From assembly GCF_900107965.1 (NCBI RefSeq), contig NZ_FNVU01000014.1:20569-84568 (forward strand): a stretch of 64,000 nucleotides of DNA. Direction: 5' to 3'. The notes below the pieces were generated by a model that did no database searches, was not told the DNA's origin, and saw only the letters and a list, made by a program, of their open reading frames with translations. Position numbers and translations under genes: made by a program. Shown here in pieces: positions 52,166-61,263 of the stretch. Source of the DNA: Actinacidiphila yanglinensis (GTDB lineage: Bacteria; Actinomycetota; Actinomycetes; Streptomycetales; Streptomycetaceae). Numbering within the stretch: position 1 is the first letter of the stretch; each line of letters starts with the position of its first letter.

Positions 52166-53440
52166 ATGACCTCCGAGAGCTGTGCGACCGATCCGAAGGC
52201 AGCGGCGGCGCGCGGCGGCGTCGTCGCGGGCGAACCGCCCGCCGACAAGCCGACGGCCGACCGTCCGGCCCCGGGCGACCCGGCCGCGGGCGAGCGCGTC
52301 GCCACCGGGCCCGCGGCGGCCTCCTGGGCGCCCGTAGCGGCGCTCACGCTGGGGATCGCGACCCTGGTGGGAAGCGAGTTCCTGCCGGCGAGCGTGCTGC
52401 CCGCCATGGCGTCGGACGTCGGCGTGAGCGAGGGCACCGCGGGTCTGGCCGTCGCGGTGACCGCGATCGCGGGGGCCGTCACGGCGCCCACGATCGCCGT
52501 GCTGCTGCCGCGCACCGACCGCAGGATCGTGCTGATCGGGCTGCTCGCCGCGGCCGTGCTGTCCAACGTGGTGGTGGCGGTGACGCCGAACTTCCCGCTG
52601 CTGCTGGCCGGGCGGCTGCTGCTGGGGGTCGCGATCGCCGGGTTCTGGTCGTTCGCGCTCGGCGCGGGCACGCACGCGGTGCCGGGGCGCGACCACGTCG
52701 TCTCCACGAGCCTGGCGCTGGGCGTGAGCGCGGCCACCATCATCGGCGTGCCGCTCTCCTCGGTGCTCGGCGACGCGGTGGGCTGGCGGCCGGTGTTCTG
52801 GTCGGCGGCGGCGCTGAGCGTCGTGGCGGTGATCGCGGTCGCCGCGACCCTGCCGCCGGTACCGGCGCAGCCGGGAGCAGGGATGCGGATGCTCCGGCAG
52901 GCACTGGCCAACCGCCGGCTGACCGCCGGTGCGGGCTGCATCGCGCTGGTGGCCTTCGGCAACTTCGCCGCCTACCCGTACATCCGGCTCGCGATCGAGC
53001 GGGTCACCTCCGGGGACACGGTGTGGCTGCTGCTCGGCTGGGGCGTGGGCGGCCTCGGCGGCAACCTCGCCGCCGGCGCGCTGGCCCGCCGCCTGTCGCT
53101 CGCCGTCGTCGCCGGGCCCGTCCTGCTCGGCGCGAGCCTGGCGCTGCTGGCGACGACCACCGGGCTGCCCGCCGCGACCGCGGCGATCGTCCTGTGGGGC
53201 TTCGGCTTCAACATGATGCCGGTCGCCTCCCAGCTGTGGGTGGCCCGCGCCGAGCCCGAACGGGTCGAGTCGGCGCTGTCGTTGCAGGTGACGGCCTTCC
53301 AGGTGGCCATCACGGCCGGGTCGGCGATCGGCGGGGCCGTGGTGGACGACGGCGGGGTCCGGGCGGCGCTATGCGTCGGGGCCGTCGCCGCCCTGGCCGG
53401 TGCCGCCGGCTTCGGTGCACTGCGCGGCCCCCGGCCCTGA
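52166..53440 (+). CDS. DHA1-type MFS transporter (AraJ-like)
   Basis: The 424-aa protein has about 12 hydrophobic segments after a polar, disordered N-terminus of 48 residues. LTLGIATLVGSEFLPASVLP, the PRTDRRIVLIGLLA loop and PNFPLLLAGRLLLGV are typical of arabinose-efflux/chloramphenicol-type pumps. Its 3' end overlaps the convergent AraC gene by 72 bp. Confidence 0.88.
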   Translation: MTSESCATDPKAAAARGGVVAGEPPADKPTADRPAPGDPAAGERVATGPAAASWAPVAALTLGIATLVGSEFLPASVLPAMASDVGVSEGTAGLAVAVTAIAGAVTAPTIAVLLPRTDRRIVLIGLLAAAVLSNVVVAVTPNFPLLLAGRLLLGVAIAGFWSFALGAGTHAVPGRDHVVSTSLALGVSAATIIGVPLSSVLGDAVGWRPVFWSAAALSVVAVIAVAATLPPVPAQPGAGMRMLRQALANRRLTAGAGCIALVAFGNFAAYPYIRLAIERVTSGDTVWLLLGWGVGGLGGNLAAGALARRLSLAVVAGPVLLGASLALLATTTGLPAATAAIVLWGFGFNMMPVASQLWVARAEPERVESALSLQVTAFQVAITAGSAIGGAVVDDGGVRAALCVGAVAALAGAAGFGALRGPRP

Positions 53441-54211
53441 GCGCCACGCCTGCGGCGAGCTGCCGTGCTGGGCGGAGAACGCACGGCTGAAGGCGGCGGC
53501 CGAGCCGTACCCCACGGTGAAGGCGATCTGCTCGATCGGCCGGGTCGTCGCGACGAGCAGCGCGCGGGCGTGCCGCATGCGCACCTCCCGCAGCAACTGG
53601 GCGGGGCTGCGGCCGAGTTCACGGCGGAAGCGCTCGCCCAGCGAGGAGCGGGACAGGTGCGCGACCCGGGCCATGCTCTCCACCGTCCAGGGGCGCCCGG
53701 GATGCGCGTCGAGCACCGAGAGCAGCGCGGTGAGCCGGGAGTCGGAGGGCTGACGCGCGCGGTCGTCGAGGGCCTGCAGCATCGCGGCCTGGATCAGCCC
53801 GCCGTAGCTCGCGACGAAGAGCGGCTGCTCGCGCCGCGGGTCCAGCGGGCACATCCGCACCAGTTCGACGAGGCCGCGGTTGCTCCCGGCGAAGCCGCGC
53901 GCCACCAGCGGGCTCGGCAGCGGCGGGACCGCCCGCAGCGGGCTCACCGCGACCTCGACCGGGGTGAGCGCGTCGAGCCGGTGGGCACCCCTGGCGTCCA
54001 CGTGGAAGGCGTCCCCCGCGTGCAGTTCCTCGACGCCCGCCGCGGTCTCCAGCCGTGCGTCGCCGTCCAGGACCAGCGCCCAGATCGCGCCGGGCACCCC
54101 GTCCAGCCGCTCGGCGGGCGCGAGCCGGCGGATCGTCACGCCGGCCATGTCCCACGTCGGCATACCGGCCGCGCCGCCCCCGGGCGCGGCCACCCCTTCC
54201 AGCAGCGTCAT
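53369..54211 (-). CDS. AraC-family regulator with cupin domain
   Basis: The 280-aa protein starts MTLLEGVAAPGGG and has a cupin-type N-terminus (about 20-110; LAPAERLDGVPGAIWALVLD, LHAGDAFHVDARGAHRLD) followed by the AraC HTH pair (about 175-270; WTVESMARVAHLSRSSLGER, TRPIEQIAFTVGYGSAAAFS). It is convergent with, and overlaps, the MFS gene, which it may regulate. Antisense overlap of 72 bp could also couple their expression. Confidence 0.9.
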   Translation of the reverse strand: MTLLEGVAAPGGGAAGMPTWDMAGVTIRRLAPAERLDGVPGAIWALVLDGDARLETAAGVEELHAGDAFHVDARGAHRLDALTPVEVAVSPLRAVPPLPSPLVARGFAGSNRGLVELVRMCPLDPRREQPLFVASYGGLIQAAMLQALDDRARQPSDSRLTALLSVLDAHPGRPWTVESMARVAHLSRSSLGERFRRELGRSPAQLLREVRMRHARALLVATTRPIEQIAFTVGYGSAAAFSRAFSAQHGSSPQAWRSGPGAAQCTEAGGTGQGGDGPDA

Positions 54212-54325
54212 GCACCGGGAAGCGCTCGGGCCGCGCCCGCTATTCCGCGCCGCTCCCCGGCCCCGCTCCCGGGCAAGGGTGGGTGCGGGAACGCGCGGGA
54301 AGCGGCGCCCCACCGGGGGCGGGGG

Positions 54326-54772
54326 TCAGCGGTCGACGACGCTGGTGTCCACCGCGTCCGGGTCCCCCTGGTACCACTCGCCCGAGGCGATGCCGGCGAT
54401 GATGCGGCGCCAGCCGTCGGTGCGGTGGCCGCCGGTCGGGGCCTTGTCGGCGAGCCAGATCTCGGTGCCCACCGGCAGCGTCTCCTCCGGGCGCCCCCGG
54501 CCGCCGAGGGCCAGCGTGAACTCCGGGTCGGCGGGGTCGCTGCGGGTGTGCACGAGCCCGTCCTTCTGCCACGCCTCCAGGCCGAAGGAGGCCAGCGGGG
54601 CGATCCACCACGTCTTCGTGTCGGGGCGGAGGAGCAGCAGCCGGTCGCCGGGCAGGGGCACGTCGGTGTCCTTCACCCGGGAGGCGAACTCCTTGATCCG
54701 TACGGTGGGTTCGACCTGCAGCCCGACGTTGGTCCGCCGCGAGGCCGTCACGGTGAGCAGGTAGTGGGGCAC
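54326..54772 (-). CDS. Hypothetical protein (148 aa)
   Basis: The protein starts MPHYLLTVTASRRTNVGLQV and is rich in Trp. It has no signal peptide or membrane helix. VPLPGDRLLLLRPDTKTWWI and LPVGTEIWLADKAPTG suggest a small beta-barrel-like fold. I do not recognise it. It stands on the strand of the sigma-factor genes but 148 bp downstream of them. Confidence 0.6.
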   Translation of the reverse strand: MPHYLLTVTASRRTNVGLQVEPTVRIKEFASRVKDTDVPLPGDRLLLLRPDTKTWWIAPLASFGLEAWQKDGLVHTRSDPADPEFTLALGGRGRPEETLPVGTEIWLADKAPTGGHRTDGWRRIIAGIASGEWYQGDPDAVDTSVVDR

Positions 54773-54920
54773 GGGTGGCCTCCTGCGGTGCTTGCGTGTG
54801 CCATGTCAGCGGTAGCCGATCACGCCGCGGCGCGCCGTTCAATCCGCGCCGGGTAAAGCCGCCGGGACACCGGACGGGGCGCGCGGATCGGCGCCGCTCA
54901 CCGACCCGCCCCCGAGGCAG

Positions 54921-55511
54921 TCACGAACCCACCCCGAGGCAGTCGCGGAGGCGGATCAGGCCGTCCCGCAGCCGGGTCTTGACCGTGCCGAGTGCCACCC
55001 CGAGGACCTGGGCGGTCTGCTGGTAGGTGTAACCGCGGTAGTACGCCAAGGTGACGGACTCGTACTGGAGCTCGGTGAGCCGGTGCAGGCAGCGGCGCAC
55101 CTGATCGCGTTCCAGCCGCCGCTCGACCTGCTCGCTCACCTCGTCGAAGGCCGGCGTGTGGTCGCGCACCCCGGCACGGACCTCGCGGTCGGCGGCGGCC
55201 TGCGCCGACCGCACCCGATCCACCGCGCGGCGGTGCGCCAGCGTCATGATCCAGGCCAGGGCGCTGCCCTGCCGCGCGTCGAACCGGGCGGCGCACCGCC
55301 ACACCTCGATCAGGACCTCCTGGGCGACCTCCTCGGACTGCGCCGGATCCCTGACCACCCGCCGCGCCAGGCCCAGTACCGACCCGGCGACGGCGGTGTA
55401 CAGGGTCTCGAACGCCTGGCGGTCGCCGCGCGCGACACGTTCGAGCAGCGACTCCAGAACTCCGGTCGGATGCTGCTCGGGGCTGGAGCCGCCGTGTCGT
55501 ACGACGCGCAT
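54921..55511 (-). CDS. sigK: ECF sigma factor, SigK-like
   Basis: The 196-aa protein starts at the ATG at 55511 after a perfect AGGAGG. Region 2 (about 20-90; VARGDRQAFETLYTAVAGSV, AQSEEVAQEVLIEVWRCAAR, WIMTLAHRRAVDRVRSAQAA) and region 4 (about 130-190; LTELQYESVTLAYYRGYTYQ, VALGTVKTRLRDGLIRLRDCL) are complete. It matches the proteins called SigK in Streptomyces. No RskA-like anti-sigma gene follows; instead two exported ferritin-like proteins lie upstream on the same strand, 175 bp away. Confidence 0.88.
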   Translation of the reverse strand: MRVVRHGGSSPEQHPTGVLESLLERVARGDRQAFETLYTAVAGSVLGLARRVVRDPAQSEEVAQEVLIEVWRCAARFDARQGSALAWIMTLAHRRAVDRVRSAQAAADREVRAGVRDHTPAFDEVSEQVERRLERDQVRRCLHRLTELQYESVTLAYYRGYTYQQTAQVLGVALGTVKTRLRDGLIRLRDCLGVGS

Positions 55512-55638
55512 GGACGCCTCCTGGCTGACGTGGGACTGACCCGGAATTCGTTGCGGTGCCGCCCGCGGATTGGGTGCGCCGGGCGGGAATCCACCGGGCC
55601 CGCTCGCGGCAGCCGGCTCCGCCGGGGCCCGCAGCAGC

Positions 55639-55670
55639 AAGGGGGCGGCCCCGGTGGGAGCCGCCCCCTT
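55639..55670 (-). terminator. Terminator after the ferritin-like genes
   Basis: AAGGGGGCGGC pairs perfectly with GCCGCCCCCTT (11 bp) around 10 nt, 16 bp beyond the stop of the gene at 55686. It should separate the ferritin-like pair from sigK. Confidence 0.75.
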
Positions 55671-55685
55671 GGAGGAGAGGTGGTG

Positions 55686-56501
55686 TCAGACGGTCAGCAG
55701 CGCGGGGTCGGCCGCCTTGTCCGTCGGCAGGAAGTCGTCCGGCACGGGGTACTGGCCCAGCACGTAGTTGAGGATCGCCGCGTGCATCGCCTCCACCGGC
55801 GCGATGGAGGCGGCGGTGGCGATGCCGGCCGCGCTGGTGACGCTGTACGTCGCGAAGAGATAGGTCTGCGCGGCCTGGTCCTCCAGTTGCAGCGCGAGCT
55901 TCGCCACGGCCCCGACGTCGGTGGCCTTGCCCAGGGCGGCCAGCGTGGCAGGCTGGTTGGACAGGGGCACGTTGGTGATGGCGGGTTTGCCGGCGCCGGT
56001 CAGGACGGAGTTCCATGCCTTCGCGTGGTCGGCGTGCTGGGCCATCGCGGTGGTGACGAAGGTGGCGACGGCGGGCGGGACCTTGCCGAGCTTGCCGGCC
56101 TTGGCCGCGGCCAGTGCGGCCTGGTACGCGCCGACCGCCTGGTTCTCCAGGGCGACGGCCAGGGCGACGACCTTGAGATCCCCGGTGTAGGAGCTCTTGG
56201 CGGCCGAGCCGGAAGGACTGCCGCTCCCGCCGGGGGCGTTGGACGACTTCTTGTCGTTGCTGGAACAGGCCGCCAGTGCCAGGCCGGCGGCCAGCCCGCC
56301 CGCGCCGAGCAGGAAGCGCCGCCGACCGGGGTCCGCCGGCCGGGACGGCTGCCCGCCGGATCGGGTCTCCGCCACGAGGTCCCCGGCCGTCGCCCGCATC
56401 ACGGGGAGCGTCTCGCGGTGGGCCGCCTCCATGTCCCCGGTGAGCCGGGTGAGTTCGGCCTCGCTCATCTCCAGTGCCCACTGGTTGCGCTGGTCGCTCA
56501 T
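55686..56501 (-). CDS. TAT-exported ferritin-like lipoprotein
   Basis: The 271-aa protein carries a twin-arginine signal well inside the N-terminus (GRRRFLLGAGGLAAG) followed by the lipobox LAAC, so it is probably exported folded and lipid-anchored. The mature part (about 105-265) is a four-helix ferritin-like domain: ALAVALENQAVGAYQAALAA, AMAQHADHAKAWNSVL, LALQLEDQAAQTYLF and ASIAPVEAMHAAIL, with Glu and His at iron-ligand spacing. Its ATG overlaps the TGA of the second ferritin-like gene upstream. Confidence 0.85.
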   Translation of the reverse strand: MSDQRNQWALEMSEAELTRLTGDMEAAHRETLPVMRATAGDLVAETRSGGQPSRPADPGRRRFLLGAGGLAAGLALAACSSNDKKSSNAPGGSGSPSGSAAKSSYTGDLKVVALAVALENQAVGAYQAALAAAKAGKLGKVPPAVATFVTTAMAQHADHAKAWNSVLTGAGKPAITNVPLSNQPATLAALGKATDVGAVAKLALQLEDQAAQTYLFATYSVTSAAGIATAASIAPVEAMHAAILNYVLGQYPVPDDFLPTDKAADPALLTV

Positions 56502-57304
56502 TTCACGGCTCCTTCGGTGATCGGCGACGCCTTGGCGGTCGGGTAGAAGGCCACGGGCATGCCGACGCTGCCCGCCGCGGCGGGCAGCTTGGCCGGGTCG
56601 GTGGGAATGGCGACCAGGTCACCGAGGTTGCCGGCGAGGAGGGCCTGGACGGCGAGGAGCGTCGCGCGGTGCTGGGCCTCGACGGGCGCCACCGAGGCGA
56701 ACAGCCGGCGCAGGTCGCCGCTGCTGACCTCGCTGACGTTCTTGGTGTAGGTCTGTGCCGCGACGTCCTCCAGCGTGATGGCGAGCTTCACCACGTCCGC
56801 AGGTGCCTTGATCGTCGGCAGTGCCTTCTTCACCACCGCCGCGTACGTGGGGTCCGGGGCGTTCTGCGCCTTCCCGCCGGCCTGGGTGGCCGCCGCGTTG
56901 AACGCCTTGGCGTGCGCCTGGTGCTGCGTGGTCGTCTTGGCGATGAACGCGGCCACCGTCTTGTTGCCGTCCTTGATGAACGGCAGTCCCGCCGCCGTCC
57001 GGTACACGCTGATCGCCAGGTTCTCGATCGACGCGGCGGTCTGCAGCGCCTTCACGTCGTCACTCGACGTCGCCGCCACGGCCCGCAGCGACGAGAAGGC
57101 CGCCGCCGCGCCGGCGGCACCCGCGATGACACCTCCCCGCTGCCACCAGCGGCGCGACACGGCCGCCTGCGCCTGCTCCTCCCTGGAGGCGTCGACGAAG
57201 TCGCCCAGCGCCTCCTCGGTGATCCTGACCGCGTCGCTGTTCAGGTCCTGTGACTGCTCGGTCAGCTCTTCCAGCAGCCGCGTGTCGATGCGCTCTGCGC
57301 CCAT
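56498..57304 (-). CDS. Exported ferritin-like protein
   Basis: The 268-aa protein starts MGAERIDTRLLEELTEQSQD; an ATG 9 bp upstream has its ribosome site too close. Near residue 50 is SRRWWQRGGVIAGAAGAAAA, a TAT-like export signal ending at RAVAAT. The ferritin-like domain follows: TAASIENLAISVYRTAAGLP, TQHQAHAKAFNAAATQAGG, LAITLEDVAAQTYT and APVEAQHRATLLAVQALL. It is the first gene of the pair (ATGA overlap). It may store or oxidise iron outside the membrane. Confidence 0.85.
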   Translation of the reverse strand: MGAERIDTRLLEELTEQSQDLNSDAVRITEEALGDFVDASREEQAQAAVSRRWWQRGGVIAGAAGAAAAFSSLRAVAATSSDDVKALQTAASIENLAISVYRTAAGLPFIKDGNKTVAAFIAKTTTQHQAHAKAFNAAATQAGGKAQNAPDPTYAAVVKKALPTIKAPADVVKLAITLEDVAAQTYTKNVSEVSSGDLRRLFASVAPVEAQHRATLLAVQALLAGNLGDLVAIPTDPAKLPAAAGSVGMPVAFYPTAKASPITEGAVK

Positions 57305-57599
57305 CACGCCCATCCTTCCCGCGCTCGTCGGTTGACGAGCATCTACGGACCCTTCGTTGCCGCCGTCGCGGTGGATTGGCCGCGGCGGTGAGGATCGCGA
57401 AAACCTCACTCCTTCCGGTGAATTCGGTCGCTGCGGAGTGAGCGGGGTGGAGGTGCAGGGCGTGCGGGCGGGCGGATGCGCCGTCACCCCGAGGGGTGAG
57501 GTGTGCGGGGACCTCCGGGCATCGCCGATGTCCCTGATGCACGATGTGGCTCTCAATTTTCGCTCTCCAGCTGATGCCCGCTGAGGAGGGGGCGTCATC

Positions 57600-58193
57600 A
57601 TGACCACATCCCGCTACCTCGCTTGCCACCACGGAAGCGCCACCGTTCCGCACGCCGAGCAAGTCGACACCACCGGCGCGATCGTCCGGCCGGATGCTCC
57701 GGCCCACACCTGCCCCGAGCACCTCCGGCGGCTCGGCCTCGCGCCGGTCCGGCGCCCTGCCTTCCTCACCCGCCTGGACGGGGTGGCGATCCCGACCGGA
57801 CGAGGCGCCGATCCCCCCGGCACCGACCTCCTGACCGGAGGGCCCCCGATGTGCCGGGCGAGGGTCCTGCTGCCACTGACGCAGCTGGTCGTCGCGCTGC
57901 GGATGGCGCCCGTCCCGGAGGAGATCGACGAGACCGCGACCTGCGAGCTGACCCATCGCCGCGGCACCCATCACAGCCTGGTCGCCGAGGTCGACGCCGA
58001 CCACGCCCTGTGGGCGGCATGGGAGGTGAACGGCTCCCCCTACCTCCAGATCCTCCCGGACTGCCCGTCGACGAGCCCGGACCACATGGACGGCTGCTCG
58101 CTGTACGGCCGCCACAAAGGCCCGCACACCTGGCAGTTGCGCGATCCGGAGCGCGCCACCGCCCGGTCGGCGGTGGCGGCACCGCTCCCGTAG
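57600..58193 (+). CDS. Hypothetical protein with Cys/His pairs (197 aa)
   Basis: The protein starts MTTSRYLACHHGSATVPHAE at the ATG at 57600, 9 bp after GAGGAGGGGG. Its N-terminal C-H-H and C-P-E-H motifs look like a small metal site. The C-terminal part (TCELTHRRGTHHSLVAEVDA; CSLYGRHKGPHTWQL) has more His and Cys. Function unknown. It is divergent from the ferritin-like pair. Confidence 0.65.
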   Translation: MTTSRYLACHHGSATVPHAEQVDTTGAIVRPDAPAHTCPEHLRRLGLAPVRRPAFLTRLDGVAIPTGRGADPPGTDLLTGGPPMCRARVLLPLTQLVVALRMAPVPEEIDETATCELTHRRGTHHSLVAEVDADHALWAAWEVNGSPYLQILPDCPSTSPDHMDGCSLYGRHKGPHTWQLRDPERATARSAVAAPLP

Positions 58194-58365
58194 CCGCCGC
58201 GCCGCGCCCCCGCGGCGAGGACGGCCCGCGCTCCCGGACACTTCCCCGGGCGCTCCCGCCGTACCGCCCTCGTGTTCCGATACGGGGGGGAGCCGCCCGG
58301 ACCGGCCGGTGCGGTGCGTGACACAGGCCACAGGAACTCCCCGTGGGTCACGGAGAGAACCGGGT

Positions 58366-58992
58366 GTGAGGGACACAGACAACGAAACGCGCCGACGCGT
58401 ACGCGAAGGGGACCGCGAGGTCTTCGCCCAGCTGTACGAGCAGTTCGCGCGCGCGGTGTACAACCACGCGCTGCGGCTGACCGGTGACTGGTCGACGGCC
58501 GAGGAGGTGATGTCCGAGACGTTCCTGGCGGCGTGGCAGGCCCGCGCGCGCGTCGAGGAGGACGGCGGGACGCTCCTGCCCTGGCTGCTGGGCATCGCCA
58601 CCCACAAGGCCGGCAACGCCAGAAGGGCGCACGGCCGCCGCCAGGGCTTCCTGGCGCGGCAGCCGCGGCCCGACGCCCAGGAGGACTTCGCACCGGAGGC
58701 CGCCGGACGCATCGACGACGCGCGGCGCCTGCGTGCCGTGCACGCGAGCCTCGACCGGCTGCGCCGCCAGGAACGGGAGGTGCTGGCCCTGTGCGTGTGG
58801 GGCGGCCTGGACTACCAGCAGACCGCCGAGGCGCTGGGCGTGGCGGTCGGCACCGTACGCTCCCGGCTCTCCCGCGCCCGCAGGAGGCTGGCCGCTCTGG
58901 CGGAAGAAGGCATGGAACGGCCCGGCGCCCGCGGAGAGATGACGGGTGAGGCCGTGACCGCGGCCCTGACCGTAGGAGAGAGGCCCGCATGA
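58366..58992 (+). CDS. ECF sigma factor coupled to a CU044_5270 protein
   Basis: The 208-aa protein starts at the GTG at 58366 (VRDTDNETRRRVREGDREVF) after CGGAGAG. Region 2 (LYEQFARAVYNHALRLTGDW, AEEVMSETFLAAWQARARVE, LPWLLGIATHKAGNARRAHG) and region 4 (LDRLRRQEREVLALCVWGGL, GVAVGTVRSRLSRARRRLAA) are complete. The stop TGA overlaps the ATG of the next gene (ATGA). Sigma factors of this group are regularly paired with CU044_5270 proteins, which may act as membrane regulators. Confidence 0.9.
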   Translation: MRDTDNETRRRVREGDREVFAQLYEQFARAVYNHALRLTGDWSTAEEVMSETFLAAWQARARVEEDGGTLLPWLLGIATHKAGNARRAHGRRQGFLARQPRPDAQEDFAPEAAGRIDDARRLRAVHASLDRLRRQEREVLALCVWGGLDYQQTAEALGVAVGTVRSRLSRARRRLAALAEEGMERPGARGEMTGEAVTAALTVGERPA

Positions 58993-60050
58993 AGGACACC
59001 ACGTCGCCCGCCACCCGGGAGCCGCGGCACGATCGCGAGGCGATCGCCCGGATGCTGCCCGCGCCCGCCGAATGGGACGTCCCGCAGGCGCGGTTGGCGC
59101 ACCACCGGGACCGGCTGATGCGCCACATCGACCAGCACGGCGGCACTGCCCCCGCTCCGACCCGGACCCGGCCCCGGCTGCTGCGCCCCGCGCTCCTGGC
59201 CCCCGTCACCGCGCTCACCCTGGCCGGCGCGCTGACCGCCGGCGTCGTGCTGGCCCACCCCGGAGCGCGAACCTCCCGTGACCGGGCGGACCTCCGTACG
59301 GAGCCCGCCGCGGCCCTGCTGACGCGGATCTCCGATGTCGCGGAGCAGCGGACCGTCCCGACCGTGCGCGCGGACCAGTACGTCTACACCCGGGAGAAGG
59401 TCCGCGGCGCGGACCTCAGCAGCGGCAAGGCCGTGCTGGGGCCGTTGCAGGACTCCGAACGGTGGCTCTCCCAGCAGGCCGGCCCGGTCCGGCAGGAGGG
59501 TCTGCAGCGCGTCGACGGGCAGACCAGCCGCATCAACGCCGAGTTCGGCGACACCGCTGGCACCCCCGCTGGCATCTCCCGCCCCACCTACGCGTGGCTC
59601 GGGTCGCTGCCCACCGACCCCGACGCTTTGCTCGCCGCTCTCAAGGCGCAGCAGCCCTCGACGAACGACAGCGCGCCCGACCAGTGGGTGTTCGACGAGA
59701 TCGGCGACCTGCTCGGCGGGGTGATGCCGCCGCGCACCGCCGCCGCGCTCTACCGGGCCGCGGCGAGGATCCCGGGCGTGACCCGCGCCCCCGGGGCCCG
59801 GGACGCGCTCGGCCGCCAGGGGCTCGGCATCGCCCGGGTGGACAGCGGGCACGCCCTCCGGACCGAGTGGGTCTTCGACCCGGCGGACTTCAGGTTCCTC
59901 GGTTCCCGCACCGTGCTCGTCAAGGACACGGCGTACGCCAAGGCCGGCACGCTGATGTCCGGCTCGGCCGAGATCGAGAACGGCGTGGCCGACCGGGCGG
60001 GTCAACAGCCGGCCGCGGGCGAGCTGACACGGACGCGTGACGCCGGCTGA
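58989..60050 (+). CDS. CU044_5270-family membrane-anchored protein
   Basis: The 353-aa protein has a cytoplasmic N-terminus (about 1-75; MLPAPAEWDVPQARLAHHRD), one membrane segment (about 77-96; PALLAPVTALTLAGALTAGV) and an extracellular domain with QYVYTREKVRG, RPTYAWLGSLPTDPDALLAA, ALYRAAARIPGVT and GIARVDSGHALRTEWVFDP. This is the standard plan of the family. Translational coupling to the sigma gene suggests that it senses a signal outside and controls the sigma factor, although a true anti-sigma motif is not seen. Confidence 0.85.
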   Translation: MKDTTSPATREPRHDREAIARMLPAPAEWDVPQARLAHHRDRLMRHIDQHGGTAPAPTRTRPRLLRPALLAPVTALTLAGALTAGVVLAHPGARTSRDRADLRTEPAAALLTRISDVAEQRTVPTVRADQYVYTREKVRGADLSSGKAVLGPLQDSERWLSQQAGPVRQEGLQRVDGQTSRINAEFGDTAGTPAGISRPTYAWLGSLPTDPDALLAALKAQQPSTNDSAPDQWVFDEIGDLLGGVMPPRTAAALYRAAARIPGVTRAPGARDALGRQGLGIARVDSGHALRTEWVFDPADFRFLGSRTVLVKDTAYAKAGTLMSGSAEIENGVADRAGQQPAAGELTRTRDAG

Positions 60051-60192
60051 CGTGGGCTGACGCCGGTCGACGCCGACTGGAGCCGGTCGACGCCGCGTTG
60101 AGGCCGGGGCGGGGCCGGCCCGGGTCGCCCGACGCGACGCGGCACCGTCCCCCGTCCGCCCGGGCGACGAGCGGTGCGGGACTCCGGGACGC

Positions 60193-61263
60193 TCAGCCGT
60201 ACGGATGCGCGTTCAGTCGGTCGTGGATCGCGCGCAGCCACGGCCGGCGGACGGCGGGCAGCCGCGCCAGCGCGTGCAGGAGGATGCGCCGGTCCGGCTC
60301 GAACAGCCGCGTCGGGTGCAACGGCAGCGGATCGTCGCGCAGCACGCCGGCGGGCAGACCGCCCGTCGCGGGAATCGGCAACTGCCGCCGGGGGAAGGCC
60401 AGATACGTCCAGACCTCGGCGGCCAGCGGCACGGTGTCCGCGCTGCCGGCCGGCTGCCGGGCCGTGCCCGTCCGCGGGTCGAGCGGGACCAGGGCGATGT
60501 CGCGCGGTGACCCGGGGGCGGGCAGGCCGGGCCCGGCCAGGACCACCCGCCTCGCCGGCGGCCCCGCCGGGAGCACCGCGTCGAGCGTGCGGGCGAAGAA
60601 CTCCGCGGTAAGGCGGTCGGCCACGTCCACCGCGGCACCGGCCGAGGCCGCCAGCAGAGGGGCCAGCGCCGCCCCGATCGCCGCCTCCCACCGCGGGTTC
60701 CACCTGCCGGAGGCATCCATCGGGGGCGTACCCGCCGGTTCCTCCGGCGGCGTCCTCCCACCGCTCACCGTGGCCGTGCGGCGCCCCGTCCGGTGCTCCG
60801 CACGGTCGTCGGGAAGGCGGAACACGGCGCGCGGGTCCAGCCACACCGCCTGCCAGAACGTGCAGTCGTCGATCCTGGTCGCGACCGGCCGGCCGCATCC
60901 CGCGCACGCCAGGTTGGGGCCGTCCCGCCCGTCGAGTCCCAGGCAGTAGCCGTCGCAGCGCTCCGGGATCAGGACGGTCCCGCGGGTGTCCCCGGGCGCG
61001 ACGGCGACGGCTCCGGGCGCCCCGAAGGAAAGGGCCGGCACGGGCGCGAACACGCCGCGGACAGAGGCCAGTTCGGCCCCGATCTCGCTCCACGGCCGCC
61101 AGGGCGGCCCCGAGGGTTCGTCATCGACCGCGTAGGTGCCCGGCTCCATCAGCGCGGGCAGCAGATCGTGCCCGACGTTCTGCCGGGCGTGGACGGGAAG
61201 GGCGACCCGTGACACGGGGACCGTCAACACCGCGCCGCATCCCGCGCACCCGAATACGGCCAC
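60193..61263 (-). CDS. Hypothetical protein with two zinc-ribbon motifs
   Basis: The 356-aa protein starts at the GTG at 61263 after GGGGAGGG (VAVFGCAGCGAVLTVPVSRV). A CxxC knuckle lies at residues 5-8 and another in CAGCGRPVATRIDDC near 175, with DGYC before it, so it probably binds zinc. Other segments (WSEIGAELASVRGVFAPVP; GTVLIPERCDGYCLGLDGRD) are seen in other Streptomyces hypotheticals. No signal or membrane segment. Function unknown. Confidence 0.75.
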   Translation of the reverse strand: MAVFGCAGCGAVLTVPVSRVALPVHARQNVGHDLLPALMEPGTYAVDDEPSGPPWRPWSEIGAELASVRGVFAPVPALSFGAPGAVAVAPGDTRGTVLIPERCDGYCLGLDGRDGPNLACAGCGRPVATRIDDCTFWQAVWLDPRAVFRLPDDRAEHRTGRRTATVSGGRTPPEEPAGTPPMDASGRWNPRWEAAIGAALAPLLAASAGAAVDVADRLTAEFFARTLDAVLPAGPPARRVVLAGPGLPAPGSPRDIALVPLDPRTGTARQPAGSADTVPLAAEVWTYLAFPRRQLPIPATGGLPAGVLRDDPLPLHPTRLFEPDRRILLHALARLPAVRRPWLRAIHDRLNAHPYG

